From NCBI GenBank assembly GCA_025458865.1, contig JALORP010000006.1, positions 1-64,000 on the forward strand: a DNA stretch of 64,000 bases. Reading direction: 5' to 3'. The stretch is from Steroidobacteraceae bacterium. GTDB taxonomy: Bacteria > Pseudomonadota > Gammaproteobacteria > Steroidobacterales > Steroidobacteraceae. Below, piece by piece: positions 33,010-43,540 of this stretch. Below the pieces are notes generated by a model. It saw only the letters and a program-made list of their open reading frames with translations, was not told where the DNA came from and ran no database searches. Every line of letters begins with the position of its first letter. Position 1 is the first letter of the stretch. The position numbers were made by a program, and so were the translations under genes.

Positions 33010-34659
33010 TTGATCCGCATCACCGAGCTGTCGCTGCCCCTCGACCACCCGGCCGAGGCCCTGCGCCAGGCCATCGTCAAGCGCCTCGGGATGGACGATG
33101 CGGACCTGCTGGGCTTTACCGTCTTCAAGCGCAGCTACGACGCGCGCAAGAAGAACAGCACGATCACCTTCGTCTACATCGTCGACGTCGAGGTCCGGGA
33201 CGAGGCGGCGATGCTGCGGCGCCTGGCCCGCGATCCGCACGTCCTGCCGGCGCCGGACATGAGCTATCGGCCCGCGGGGCAGGCGCCGGCGAACCTGCGG
33301 GAGCGGCCGCTCGTCGTCGGCTTCGGCCCCTGCGGGCTGTTCGCGGCGCTCGTCCTGGCGCAGGCCGGGTTCCGGCCGATCGTGCTGGAGCGCGGGCGGG
33401 ACGTCAGGCGCCGCACCCAGGACACTTGGGGCCTGTGGCGGAAGAGCGTCCTGACACCGGAGTCGAACGTGCAGTTCGGCGAGGGCGGCGCGGGCCTCTT
33501 CTCCGACGGCAAGCTCTACAGCCAGATCAAGGACCCGAGGTTCTACGGCCGCAAGGTGATGCAGGAGTTCGTGCGCGCCGGGGCGCCGCCGGAGATCCTG
33601 TACGTCAGCAAGCCGCACATCGGCACGTTCCGCCTGACCGGCGTCGTGGCGGCCATGCGCAAGGAAATCCAGGCCCTCGGCGGCGAGGTCCGCTTCGAGT
33701 CGCGCGTCACCGACCTGCTGCTCGACGACGGCCGCATCGAGGGCGTGGTGCTGGCGGACGGGGAAACCTTGCGCAGCCGCCACGTGGTGCTGGCGCTGGG
33801 CCACAGCTCCCGCGACACCTTCCGCGTGCTGCATCGCTGCGGCGTGTTCATCGAGCCGAAGCCGTTCGCGGTGGGCTTCCGGATCGAGCACCCGCAGTCC
33901 ATGATCGACCGGGCCCGGCTCGGCAAGTACGCCGGGCACCCGGCGCTGGGCGCCGCCGACTACAAGCTGGTGCACCACGCGAGGAATGGCCGCGCCGTCT
34001 ACAGCTTCTGCATGTGCCCCGGCGGCACGGTCGTCGCCGCGACGTCCGAACCGGACCGCGTGGTGACGAACGGCATGAGCCAGTACTCGCGCAACGAACG
34101 CAACGCCAATGCGGGCATCGTCGTCGGGATCGCGCCGGAGCGGGATTTCCCAAGCGGCCCGCTGGCCGGCGTGGAGCTGCAGGAGCGCCTCGAGTCGCTT
34201 GCCTGGGAACTGGGGGGTCGCGATTACCGCGCACCCGGGCAGCTCATCGGTGATTTCCTGCGGGGCGACGCCTCCCGGGAGTTCGGCGAGGTGCTGCCCT
34301 CCTACAAGCCCGGCGTGACGCCGACCGACCTGTCCTCGCTGCTGCCGGACTATGCGATCGAGGCGATCCGCGAGGCGATCCCCGTGTTCGGCCGCCAGAT
34401 CCGCGGCTTCGACCGCGAGGATGCGGTCTTCACCGGCGTCGAGTCGCGCACGTCCTCGCCAATCCGCGTGACGCGCGACGAGGCGACGATGCAGAGCCTC
34501 AACGTGCGCGGGCTGTACCCCGCGGGCGAGGGCGCCGGCTACGCGGGCGGCATCCTCTCGGCCGGCGTGGACGGCATCAAGGTCGCCGAGGCGGTGATCC
34601 GGTCCCTGCTGGACGCCGGCGGCGGATCCGCAATGGCCACCGGGGCCGACCGCGCATGA
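33010..34659 (+). CDS. NAD(P)/FAD-dependent dehydrogenase (COG2509 type)
   Basis: A 549-residue flavoprotein. An N-terminal 75-residue domain with RSYDARKKNSTITFVYIVDVEV precedes the Rossmann FAD motif VVGFGPCGLFAALVLAQAG (near 100). NVQFGEGGAGLFSDGKLYSQ, GTFRLTGVVAAMRKEI and the C-terminal GLYPAGEGAGYAGGILSAG..DG follow. This architecture is the uncharacterised FAD-dependent dehydrogenase family COG2509; the reaction is unknown. The start is a TTG with AGGAA upstream. Its stop overlaps the ATG of the methyltransferase gene (ATGA), so the two are coupled. Confidence 0.85.
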   Translation: MIRITELSLPLDHPAEALRQAIVKRLGMDDADLLGFTVFKRSYDARKKNSTITFVYIVDVEVRDEAAMLRRLARDPHVLPAPDMSYRPAGQAPANLRERPLVVGFGPCGLFAALVLAQAGFRPIVLERGRDVRRRTQDTWGLWRKSVLTPESNVQFGEGGAGLFSDGKLYSQIKDPRFYGRKVMQEFVRAGAPPEILYVSKPHIGTFRLTGVVAAMRKEIQALGGEVRFESRVTDLLLDDGRIEGVVLADGETLRSRHVVLALGHSSRDTFRVLHRCGVFIEPKPFAVGFRIEHPQSMIDRARLGKYAGHPALGAADYKLVHHARNGRAVYSFCMCPGGTVVAATSEPDRVVTNGMSQYSRNERNANAGIVVGIAPERDFPSGPLAGVELQERLESLAWELGGRDYRAPGQLIGDFLRGDASREFGEVLPSYKPGVTPTDLSSLLPDYAIEAIREAIPVFGRQIRGFDREDAVFTGVESRTSSPIRVTRDEATMQSLNVRGLYPAGEGAGYAGGILSAGVDGIKVAEAVIRSLLDAGGGSAMATGADRA

Positions 34660-35423
34660 AGCTCGAGGACGTCCGCAAGCTGCACCAGAAGAAGTTCCGC
34701 GACGAGCTGGGCCACTTCCTGCTGGAAGGTGAGCACCTCGTCCTGGAGCTGCAGAAGGCGGTGCAGCACATCCCGGCGCTGCGGGCCTCCCGGCTGTACG
34801 TGACCCACGAGCACGCGGATTGGCGCAGTCCGTTCGAGACGCAGGTGGTCACCAGCCGCCAGATGTCGGCGATCTCGGATACGCGCAGTCCACAGGGCCT
34901 CGTCGCGGTCGTGCCGATGCTGCCCACGCCCGCGCCTCGGGAGGGCGAGCGTGCGATCTACCTGCACGAGGCCCAGGATCCGGGCAACGTGGGCACCATC
35001 CTGCGCACGCTGGCGTGGTTCGGCGGGTTTCGCTGCCTGCTCGGCCCCGGCAGCGTGGATCCCTGCAACCCGAAGGTCGTGCGGGCCAGCATGGGCGCGA
35101 TCTTCCACGTGCCCGTCGAGGCCGACGTCACGCTGGAGTCACTGCCCGGCCGCTTCGGGCGGATCGCCTGCCTTGACATGGACGGAGAGCCGCTGCCCTC
35201 CAGCCGCTTCCAGGCGCACGACTGCTATCTCTTCGGCAACGAGGCCCGCGGCGTGCCTCGCGAAGCGCTGGCAGGCCTCAATGCAGATCCCTTCACCGTG
35301 CCTGGCTGCGGCGCCATCGAGTCGCTGAACCTGGCGTCGGCGGTGAACATCTGCATTTACGAGCTGAAACGCCAGCGGAGCGCTCAGGCGGACGGCGACC
35401 AGCCATCGCGGCCGATCCGGTAG
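34656..35423 (+). CDS. SpoU/TrmH-family RNA 2'-O-methyltransferase
   Basis: A 255-residue SPOUT methyltransferase. An N-terminal substrate-binding segment (KLHQKKFRDELGHFLLEGEHLV) precedes the trefoil-knot domain with motifs LHEAQDPGNVGTILRTLAWFG (motif 1), LFGNEARGVPREAL (motif 2) and IPG-like VPGCGAIESLNLASAVNICIYE (motif 3). It probably methylates a ribose in rRNA or tRNA; the target is unknown. Its 3' end overlaps the convergent GNAT gene by 40 bases. Confidence 0.9.
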   Translation: MKLEDVRKLHQKKFRDELGHFLLEGEHLVLELQKAVQHIPALRASRLYVTHEHADWRSPFETQVVTSRQMSAISDTRSPQGLVAVVPMLPTPAPREGERAIYLHEAQDPGNVGTILRTLAWFGGFRCLLGPGSVDPCNPKVVRASMGAIFHVPVEADVTLESLPGRFGRIACLDMDGEPLPSSRFQAHDCYLFGNEARGVPREALAGLNADPFTVPGCGAIESLNLASAVNICIYELKRQRSAQADGDQPSRPIR

Positions 35424-35929
35424 TAAACGTAATCCTGGAGCACACCGCCGTGCTCGCGCTGCGTCTCCCGGGCCAGCTCCGCGCCGAGCTTCTCCATCGC
35501 GCGACGCGAACGGTGGTTGTCCTTGCCCACGTGGAACCACGCAGTGTCTGCCCAGCGGAAGGCGTGGTCGAGCATGAGGCGCTTCATCTCGCGGTTCGCG
35601 GCGCCGCCCCAGTGGCTGCGCGCGAGGAAGGTGTAGCCGATCGCGACGGAGCGCTCCGCCGGGTTCCAGTCGTAATAGCGCGAGGAGCCAATCACCGTCC
35701 CGCTTGCCCGGTCGGTCGCGAGCAGCGCGCCCCGCGAGGCCAGCGCAGCCGTGAAGAACCCCTCGAACACCAGACGCTGGAAACGCGTTGGCTCGGGGTG
35801 CTGGTCCCAGATCGCAGGGTCCGCGGCGACGGCATAGAGCGCATCGAAGTCCTCGACGCGCAGCGGACGAAGATGCAGCGTCTCGCCTTCGAGCGTCGGC
35901 TGCAGGTCCATCCCGGCGCTGCCGTCCAT
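35384..35929 (-). CDS. GNAT-family N-acetyltransferase (RimJ/RimL-like)
   Basis: A 181-residue acetyltransferase of the Acetyltransf_3 type: LHLRPLRVEDFDALYAVAADPAIWDQHP at the start, VIGSSRYYDWNPAERSVAIGYTFL in the centre, then RSHWGGAANREMKRLMLDHAF and FHVGKDNHRSRRAMEKLGAEL for acetyl-CoA and helix alpha4. The ATG at 35929 has AAGGAG 9 bases upstream; a GTG at 35947 is also in frame. It follows the MDR gene by 29 bases on the same strand, so it is probably co-transcribed. Confidence 0.85.
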   Translation of the reverse strand: MDGSAGMDLQPTLEGETLHLRPLRVEDFDALYAVAADPAIWDQHPEPTRFQRLVFEGFFTAALASRGALLATDRASGTVIGSSRYYDWNPAERSVAIGYTFLARSHWGGAANREMKRLMLDHAFRWADTAWFHVGKDNHRSRRAMEKLGAELARETQREHGGVLQDYVYYRIGRDGWSPSA

Positions 35930-35958
35930 CCGGTCGATCTCCTTCACGGGGCCACGCC

Positions 35959-36969
35959 TCAGGCGACGATCACGACCTTGCCTGCGTGCCCGGCGCCGGC
36001 GAGGTGCTCGTAGGCGGCGCGCGCCTCGTCGAAGCTGAAGCTCCTGTCGATGTGCGGGCGCATTCGCGCGGCCGCGATCGCTCGGTTCATTTCCTCGAAC
36101 ATCGCGCGCGAACCAACGTAGATGCCGCTGACACGGATCAGGCCGCCCAGGATCGCCGCGGTATTGATCGGTGCGCTGATGCCCGCGAGCACGCCGATCA
36201 CGCACACGCGGCCGCCGATGCGCAAGGCGGACACGGACTGGTCGAACGTACCGGCGCCGCCGACCTCGAGCACGACGTCGGCGCCGCGGCCACCGGTGAA
36301 CTCGCGCACGGCGGCCGGCCAGTCAGGCGTGGCCCTGTAGTTGACCGTCGCATCGGCGCCCATCCGGCGGGCGAGCTCGAGCTTGGTGTCGCTGCTCGAG
36401 GTGATCAGGGCGCGCGCGCCGTGCATCTTGGCGAACTGCAGGCCGAACAGCGACACGCCGCCGGTGCCGAGCAGCACGACGGTGTCGCCGGCCTTGAGCT
36501 GCGACTCGCGCACCAGCGCGTTCCACGCGGTGAGCGCGGCGCAGGGCAGGCAGGCCGCCTCCGCGTCGCTGAGGTGCGCCGGGACCCTGACAAGCCCATG
36601 CTCCTGCAGCACCACGTACTCGGCGAGGACACCGTCGATGCCGCCACCCAGCGCACTGCCGGCAGCCTCGGGCGTCAGCTCGCCGTCGATCCAGTCCTGC
36701 AGGAAAGCACCGGCGACTCTCTCACCGGCCTTGACCCGCGTGACGCCGGGGCCGGTCTCCTCGACCACGCCGACGCCGTCGGACAGCGGGACGATCACTT
36801 CGCCCGAGGAGCGCCCGTACAGCCCCTGGGCCACCAGCAGGTCGCGATAATTGAGCGACCAGGCACGCATCCGCACGAGGACCTGCCCGGGGCCGGGCCG
36901 GGGGATCCCGCGCTCGACGCGAAAAATGCTGTCGAGACCCTTACGGTCGTGGAGCTCATAGGCTTGCAT
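35959..36969 (-). CDS. Zinc-independent MDR oxidoreductase (quinone-reductase-like)
   Basis: A 336-residue medium-chain dehydrogenase/reductase. The GroES-like domain contains MRAWSLNYRDLLVAQGLYG and the NAD(P)-binding domain has VVLLGTGGVSLFGLQFAKMHGA. The catalytic and structural zinc Cys sets are absent (CLPCAA at residues about 143-148 is not a zinc cluster), so it belongs to the quinone oxidoreductase side of the family. ATG 36969 opens a divergent 286-base gap with rhlE. Confidence 0.85.
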   Translation of the reverse strand: MQAYELHDRKGLDSIFRVERGIPRPGPGQVLVRMRAWSLNYRDLLVAQGLYGRSSGEVIVPLSDGVGVVEETGPGVTRVKAGERVAGAFLQDWIDGELTPEAAGSALGGGIDGVLAEYVVLQEHGLVRVPAHLSDAEAACLPCAALTAWNALVRESQLKAGDTVVLLGTGGVSLFGLQFAKMHGARALITSSSDTKLELARRMGADATVNYRATPDWPAAVREFTGGRGADVVLEVGGAGTFDQSVSALRIGGRVCVIGVLAGISAPINTAAILGGLIRVSGIYVGSRAMFEEMNRAIAAARMRPHIDRSFSFDEARAAYEHLAGAGHAGKVVIVA

Positions 36970-37097
36970 GCGATCCTCGTGAGAGTGTCGGCGCCGGCTG
37001 CGCGGGAACGGAGCATGAGCAACCGTCGCCCCGCTGTCGAGGGGCCTGGCCGCCGGGCACCATCGCAGAAATCCGGGCAGAGTCCACCCGCGGCCGG

Positions 37098-37103
37098 TAT
37101 GAT
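37098..37103 (+). promoter_or_regulatory. Probable -10 element of rhlE with a long leader
   Basis: TATGAT at 37098-37103 is the best -10 in the 286-base gap, although the -35 is poor. Transcription from it would give a leader of about 145 bases before the rhlE ATG. Long leaders are common for cold-shock DEAD-box helicase genes. Nothing else recognisable lies in 36970-37255. Confidence 0.35.
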
Positions 37104-37255
37104 GCGCGCCATCAAATGAGGGTCGCGCGGTCAGCGCCCCCTTTGGCTCGAAGCCAGCGCCCCTGCGGCGCGCTCGATTCCAGCAACCTCCCCTCGCTAC
37201 TGACCGCCCCGGAGCCAGTCTCCGTGCAGCGAGTCTCGTACCAAGGATTTTTTTC

Positions 37256-38581
<1,326 letters not shown>

Positions 38582-38601
38582 CGTCGCCCTGCTTCGATCC
38601 G

Positions 38602-38633
38602 GGACGGGGCCTTCCCCAGCAGGGGCCCCGTCC
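38602..38633 (+). terminator. Terminator hairpin after rhlE
   Basis: A strong inverted repeat GGACGGGGCC / GGCCCCGTCC separated by 12 bases that can themselves form CCCC/GGGG, 20 bases after the rhlE stop. It lacks a U tract but is by far the most stable structure in the gap. Confidence 0.6.
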
Positions 38634-38713
38634 AATGCCTTCCACAACCCCCTTTCTAGCCCCTTCTCCCGTTCCGGGTGTATCGTGGCGCCGCGTCCTC
38701 GATGACGCGGATC

Positions 38714-38732
38714 CCGCCCGTCCAACGGGCGG
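38714..38732 (+). other. Hairpin in the leader of the FAD-linked oxidase gene
   Basis: Perfect 8-bp arms CCGCCCGT / ACGGGCGG with a 3-base loop, 52 bases before the ATG at 38785. It could be a leader structure or a dyad operator; no ligand or protein is known. Confidence 0.35.
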
Positions 38733-38784
38733 ATACGAAGAAGACGACAGCGGCGGTCCGCAGGGAACGCCCCGAGGGGGAGAC

Positions 38785-40281
38785 ATGATTCGCATGAACA
38801 GGCGCGAGTTCTTCAGGTCGTCGCTGGCGGCAGCCGTGGCCGCGGCGCTGCCGTACGAGCGACTGATCGCCGCCGACCAGCCGGTACTGACCGGAATCGA
38901 GGCCGTCACCGGCACGGGCGGCAAGGTCGCACTCGATCGCACCGCCGTGCAGGAACTGAAGGACAGCCTGCGCGGTGCGCTGCTGCTGCCGGGCGAGCCC
39001 GGCTACGACACCGCGCGGCGGGTGCTGAACCAGTCGATCGACAAGCATCCAGCCCTCGTCGTGCAGCCGACCGGCGTCGCCGACATACGCAACGCGGTGA
39101 GCTTCGCGCGCGACCACCAGCTGCTGCTGGCGGTGAAGTGCGGCGGCCACAGCTACTCGGGCAAGTCCACCTGCGACGGCGGCATGCAGATCGACCTGTC
39201 GCGCTTCAGGGCGGTGCGCGTCGACCCGCTCGCCCGCGTCGCCTACGTCGCGGGCGGCAGCCTGCTCGGAGAGCTCGACCACGAGACCATGGCACTCGGG
39301 CTGGTGACGACCGCGGGCACCGTGTCGCACACCGGCGTCGGCGGCCTCACGCTGGGCGCCGGGTTCGGCCGGCTCGCGCGCCGTTTCGGCCTGGCGCTGG
39401 ACAACGTGCGTGGCGTGGACATCGTCACGGCCGACGGCCGGCTGCTGCACGCCAGCGCCGAAGAGAATCCGGACCTCTTCTGGGGTGTCCGCGGCGGCGG
39501 CGGCAACTTCGGCGTCGTCACCTCCTTCGAGTTCAACCTGCACCCGATGCAGCGGCAGGTGGTCGGCGGCAACATCGTGTTCCCGATCGCGCGCGCGCGC
39601 GAGCTGCTGGCCGTCTACTCAGAGTACAGCCTCGGTGCTCCGGATGAACTCTATGCCGACGCGGCGATGATCGCCCCGCTGAGCGGCAAGGACGGCATGT
39701 TCATGTTCCACGTCTGCTGGTCGGGCGACGCAGGCGATGCCGAGAAGGTGCTGGCGCCGCTGCGCAAGCTCGGCACACCGCTCGCCGACACCGTCAAGGC
39801 CGTGGACTACGTCGCCCTGCAGCGCAGCTGGGACGACACCGATCCGCGCAACGAGGGCGAGTACCTCAAGTCGGGCTTCATCAACGGCTTCCCGCCCGCG
39901 CTCGTCGAGACGATCGCGTCCGGCTTCGAGGCGGATGCAGGTCGCGGCACGACGATCTTCTTCCAGCACTCCGGCGGGGCGATCGGCCGGGTCTCGACCG
40001 ACGCCACGGCCTTCCCGCACCGCCGCTCGCGGCTCAACATGCTCGCCTCGGTGAACTGGCCGGTCACGACCGAGGCGGCGCCCCATGTCCGCTACATCAA
40101 GGACTACTGGTCGAAGCTCGAGCGCTTCACCGACGGCTACTACACCAACGAGGTCGCCGACGAGGGCCAGCGCGTCGTGGACGAAAACTATCAGGGCAAC
40201 CTGCCGCGGCTGCGGCAGATCAAGGCCAAGTACGATCCGGCCAACCTTTTCCGGCTGAATGCGAACGTCAAGCCGGCCTGA
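38785..40281 (+). CDS. FAD-linked oxidase with BBE domain (berberine-bridge type), Tat-exported
   Basis: A 498-residue PCMH-type flavoprotein oxidase. The N-terminus has a twin-arginine signal (MNRREFFRSSLAAAVAAAL). The FAD domain shows VKCGGHSYSGKSTCDGG, with the His expected to bind FAD covalently. The second Cys site of bicovalent members is missing (GTVSHTGVGGLTLGAG instead of a Cys-containing loop), so the flavin is probably linked only once. The C-terminal BBE segment ends NYQGNLPRLRQIKAKYDPANLF. Relatives oxidise sugars or alkaloids; the substrate is unknown here. Start ATG with GAGGGGGA upstream. It is monocistronic. Confidence 0.85.
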   Translation: MIRMNRREFFRSSLAAAVAAALPYERLIAADQPVLTGIEAVTGTGGKVALDRTAVQELKDSLRGALLLPGEPGYDTARRVLNQSIDKHPALVVQPTGVADIRNAVSFARDHQLLLAVKCGGHSYSGKSTCDGGMQIDLSRFRAVRVDPLARVAYVAGGSLLGELDHETMALGLVTTAGTVSHTGVGGLTLGAGFGRLARRFGLALDNVRGVDIVTADGRLLHASAEENPDLFWGVRGGGGNFGVVTSFEFNLHPMQRQVVGGNIVFPIARARELLAVYSEYSLGAPDELYADAAMIAPLSGKDGMFMFHVCWSGDAGDAEKVLAPLRKLGTPLADTVKAVDYVALQRSWDDTDPRNEGEYLKSGFINGFPPALVETIASGFEADAGRGTTIFFQHSGGAIGRVSTDATAFPHRRSRLNMLASVNWPVTTEAAPHVRYIKDYWSKLERFTDGYYTNEVADEGQRVVDENYQGNLPRLRQIKAKYDPANLFRLNANVKPA

Positions 40282-40283
40282 GG

Positions 40284-40315
40284 AGGCTTGAAGGCCTGAA
40301 CGGGCACGCAAGCCT
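40284..40315. terminator. Inverted repeat between convergent genes
   Basis: AGGCTTG / CAAGCCT, 7-bp arms around 18 bases, located just after the oxidase stop and before the cytochrome b561 stop. Weak candidate for a bidirectional terminator. Confidence 0.3.
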
Positions 40316-40342
40316 GCCTGCCATGCGCCGAGCGCCCAGCGC

Positions 40343-40879
40343 CTATCGCCGCGAGCCGCGCATCATGCGCCGCAGGGTGTCGTCGCCGCGGAGGTAGTGA
40401 TGGCCGAGCGCGGCAGCGGCATGCAGTCCGATGATCCAGTAACCGGCGGTCCCGGCCGACTCATGGAGACCCTCGACGAGCTCCGCCAGCTCCTTGTCAG
40501 GCGCGACGAGCGGCGGCAGCGTCAGGCCGAAGTACGGAACCGGCTTGCCCTCGGCGCTCAGGATGGTCCAGCCCGCGATCGGCATGAGGATCATCAGCAG
40601 GTAGAGCAGCAGGTGCACTGCCCTTGCGGACAGGCGCTGCCACGCCGGGGGAGGCGGAACGATCGGTGGCGTGCCGCCGTGCCATCGCGCGGCGATGCGC
40701 ACCCACACCAGCAGGAAGACCGTCAGGCCGAGCATGAAGTGCCAGGTCTTGAGCAGGTCGCGCGGCTCGCTACCGCGCGGGTACAGCTCACGCAGCTCGA
40801 TGCAGGCGTAGACGGCCGCCAGCAGCGCCAGCATGATCCAGTGCAGAGCGATGCTGAGCGTCCCGTAGCGGTCTTTCAT
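40343..40879 (-). CDS. Cytochrome b561 (YodB/CybB family)
   Basis: A 178-residue diheme membrane cytochrome with four TM helices. Candidate heme ligands are the His in IALHWIML, KTWHFMLG, RAVHLLLYLLM and IIGLHAAAALGHHYL. It moves electrons from the quinone pool, possibly to superoxide as in CybB. The ATG overlaps the patatin stop (ATGA), so it is the second gene of a two-gene operon. Confidence 0.88.
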   Translation of the reverse strand: MKDRYGTLSIALHWIMLALLAAVYACIELRELYPRGSEPRDLLKTWHFMLGLTVFLLVWVRIAARWHGGTPPIVPPPPAWQRLSARAVHLLLYLLMILMPIAGWTILSAEGKPVPYFGLTLPPLVAPDKELAELVEGLHESAGTAGYWIIGLHAAAALGHHYLRGDDTLRRMMRGSRR

Positions 40880-41859
40880 GCTGGCACCTGTCCCGCCGCG
40901 GCCTCGAGCGCGCTCGCGGCAGCCTCGTAACCGATCTGGATCGTCTCGGCCGCACGATGGAAGTCCATCAGCTGCAGGTGGCCGAGCTGCGGGCTGATCG
41001 CGAGGTTTGGCGGATCGCTGGCCATCCGGCTGCGCGCGATCTGGTCCTGCATGATGTGGATCGAACCGGCCATCACATCGAACAGACCCGGGTCGGAGGT
41101 CGCTTCGGACCTGATGCTCTCGACCAGCCCCCCGAGCAGGTCGCTCCAGCGATCGAGCGTCGCCCAGCTGGCTTCCACAGGCTCCTCCGTCTTCGCTACA
41201 GCCAGCCTGGCGGCCGCCTGCTTCGCCGCCGCCTCGTTCCTGAGCTGCGTGAGCCAGCGCTCGCGTACCGGAACGTTCAGATTGACCGCGATCACGTAGT
41301 CCGCACCGAGCGCCCGGCACAGCGACACCGGAACGGGGTTGACCACGCCGCCGTCGATCATCCAGCGGTCCTGGTACCAGAACGGCGTGAACAGGCCCGG
41401 CATGCCGCTCGAGGCGCGCACGGCCTTGAGCATCGATCCTGTGCGCAGCCAGATCTCCTCGCCCGTATTGAGGTCGGCGGCGACGGCCGCGAAAGCGACG
41501 GACAGCTCCTCGATCTGCCGGTCCTGGATCTGTTCGCGGATCGCCTGCATCAGGCGATTGCCGCGCATCACGCCGCCGCCTCGAAAGGTGGTGTCGAGCA
41601 GCCGCCAGACGTCCACGCGGGTGAGCGTGCGCACCCAGGCCTCCAGCTCCTGCCACTGGTCGCTCGCGTAGGCCGCGGCGACCAGCGCGCCGACCGAGGC
41701 GCCGGTGACGGCGACCGGCCGGATGCCGCGCTCCTCCAGGGCATGCAGCACACCGAGGTGGGCCCAGCCGCGCGCGGAGCCGCTGCCAAAAGCGATGCCG
41801 ATGCGCGGCCCGGAGGCCTGCGCGGCGGGATTCAAGGGTCCGGACGGTGCGGGGCTCAT
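40876..41859 (-). CDS. Patatin-like phospholipase (RssA type)
   Basis: A 327-residue serine acyl hydrolase. The oxyanion loop is GSGSARGWAHLGVLHAL, the nucleophile elbow GASVGALVAA (GxSxG) and the Asp of the Ser-Asp dyad DGGVVNPVPV. It lacks a signal peptide and is probably cytosolic or membrane-attached, acting on phospholipids. A C-terminal extension of about 120 residues is helical. The start ATG at 41859 lacks a strong Shine-Dalgarno. First of two genes with cytochrome b561. Confidence 0.87.
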   Translation of the reverse strand: MSPAPSGPLNPAAQASGPRIGIAFGSGSARGWAHLGVLHALEERGIRPVAVTGASVGALVAAAYASDQWQELEAWVRTLTRVDVWRLLDTTFRGGGVMRGNRLMQAIREQIQDRQIEELSVAFAAVAADLNTGEEIWLRTGSMLKAVRASSGMPGLFTPFWYQDRWMIDGGVVNPVPVSLCRALGADYVIAVNLNVPVRERWLTQLRNEAAAKQAAARLAVAKTEEPVEASWATLDRWSDLLGGLVESIRSEATSDPGLFDVMAGSIHIMQDQIARSRMASDPPNLAISPQLGHLQLMDFHRAAETIQIGYEAAASALEAAAGQVPA

Positions 41860-41940
41860 GGCGGGACCGGTGGTGGCTTTCCGATTCTGCCGGGAAAAGC
41901 CGCGGCGGTGTAAATTGCGGAAAACGACGGGGGACCTCCC

Positions 41941-43539
41941 ATGGAGCGCTGGCAGGCGGACGTGGTCGTGGCGGGCGGCGGCATTGCCGGCATCTGCGCG
42001 GCGATCGAACTCCTTGGCCGCGGCCGGCGCGTGCTGCTGCTCGACCGCGACGCCGAGGAGAACCTCGGCGGGCTCGCCAAGGAGAGCTTCGGCGGCGTCT
42101 GGTTCGCCGGCACCCCGCTGCAGCGCCGCTACGGCATTCGGGACAATCCCGCGCTGGGTCTGGCCGACTGGCTCGCTTTCGGCGAGCTGCCGCCCGAGGC
42201 CCGCTGGCCGCGCGCCTGGGCCGAGGCCTACGTCGAGCGCTGCGTGCCGGAAGTCTACGACTGGCTGCTGGCGCAGGGCCTCGAGTTCATGCCGATGCCG
42301 ATGTGGGTCGAGCGCGGCCTGCACGTGCCGGGCAACTCGGTCCCGCGCTGGCACATCGTCTGGGGCACCGGCCACGAGCTCGCGGTCGTGCTCGCGCAGC
42401 GCTTGCTCGAGCACCCGCGGCGTGAGCTGCTGACCGCGCGCTTCGGCTGCCGCGTGGATGGGTTCTTCACGCAGCAAGGCCGCGTCGCCGGCTGCCGCGG
42501 CGTGATCGAGGAGACGGACGTTCCCTTCGAGGCCACCGCCGAGGCCGTGATCATTGCCGCCGGCGGCATCAACGGCGACCTCGACCGCGTGCGCCAGCAC
42601 TGGCACGCCGACTGGGGCCGGCCGCCGGGGGTCATCCTGAACGGCTCGCACAAGTTCGCCGACGGCACCCTGCACGATGCCGCCGGGCACCTGGGCGCGG
42701 CCATCACCCACCTCGACTGGCAGTGGAACTACGCCGCCGGCGTCCGCCACTGGCGGCCGCGCAAGCCCTCGCACGGGCTTTCTCTCGTGCCTCCCAAGTC
42801 GGCCCTGTGGCTCAACTGGCGCGGCGAGCGCATTGGCCCGATGCCGCTCGTGACAGGCTTCGATACCCACGACCTCGTCGCGCAGGTCTGCCGGCAGGAG
42901 CGCGCCTATTCCTGGCAGCTGCTGAACAAGCGCATCGCGCTGAAGGAACTCGCCGTGTCAGGCGCGGAGTTCAACCCGGCCTTCCGCGACAAGCGGCGGC
43001 TCGCGGTCGCTCGCGACCTGCTGCTCGGCAACCGCTGGCTGTGGGACGAGCTGACCCGCAACTGCGAGGATTTCGTGGTGGCGGACTCGCTGCCCGAGCT
43101 GGTCGAGCGCATGAACGCGCTCGTCGGCGACGACTCGGTGGACCTCGCGGCGGTTACCGGGGCGGCCACCCGCTACGACGAGCGCATCGGCCTCGGCCAC
43201 CGCTTCCACAACGACGAGCAGCTGAGGCGGATAGAATTCGCGCGGCGCTGGCCGGGCGATCGGCTCAGGACCTGCAAGAACCAGCCGATCCTGGACCCGA
43301 AGGCCGGGCCGCTGCTCGCCATCCGGGAGTTCATCATCAGCCGCAAGAGCATGGGCGGCTTGGCGACCGACCTCGAGTCGCGGGTGCTCGACGGTCATGG
43401 CCACACGATCCCGGGCCTGTTCGCCGCCGGCGAGGCGGCGGGCTTCGGCGGCGGCGGCATGAACGGCAAGCGCGGCCTCGAAGGGACATTCCTCGGCGGC
43501 TGCATCCTCGGTGGGCGAATCGCTGGACAGGTGGCGTGA
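41941..43539 (+). CDS. FAD-binding dehydrogenase (COG3573/KstD-like)
   Basis: A 532-residue flavoprotein of the FAD_binding_2 group. It has the N-terminal dinucleotide motif VVVAGGGIAGICAAIELLGRG, LLLDRDAEENLGGLAKESFGG, VIIAAGGINGD in the middle, and the C-terminal FAD motif GLFAAGEAAGFGGGGMNGKRGLEG with GCILGGRIAG. The family is annotated as ketosteroid-dehydrogenase-like but has no proven substrate. The start ATG has a G-rich upstream (GGGGGA). It is followed after one base by the hydroxyacid oxidase gene. Confidence 0.85.
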   Translation: MERWQADVVVAGGGIAGICAAIELLGRGRRVLLLDRDAEENLGGLAKESFGGVWFAGTPLQRRYGIRDNPALGLADWLAFGELPPEARWPRAWAEAYVERCVPEVYDWLLAQGLEFMPMPMWVERGLHVPGNSVPRWHIVWGTGHELAVVLAQRLLEHPRRELLTARFGCRVDGFFTQQGRVAGCRGVIEETDVPFEATAEAVIIAAGGINGDLDRVRQHWHADWGRPPGVILNGSHKFADGTLHDAAGHLGAAITHLDWQWNYAAGVRHWRPRKPSHGLSLVPPKSALWLNWRGERIGPMPLVTGFDTHDLVAQVCRQERAYSWQLLNKRIALKELAVSGAEFNPAFRDKRRLAVARDLLLGNRWLWDELTRNCEDFVVADSLPELVERMNALVGDDSVDLAAVTGAATRYDERIGLGHRFHNDEQLRRIEFARRWPGDRLRTCKNQPILDPKAGPLLAIREFIISRKSMGGLATDLESRVLDGHGHTIPGLFAAGEAAGFGGGGMNGKRGLEGTFLGGCILGGRIAGQVA

Positions 43540-43540
43540 A

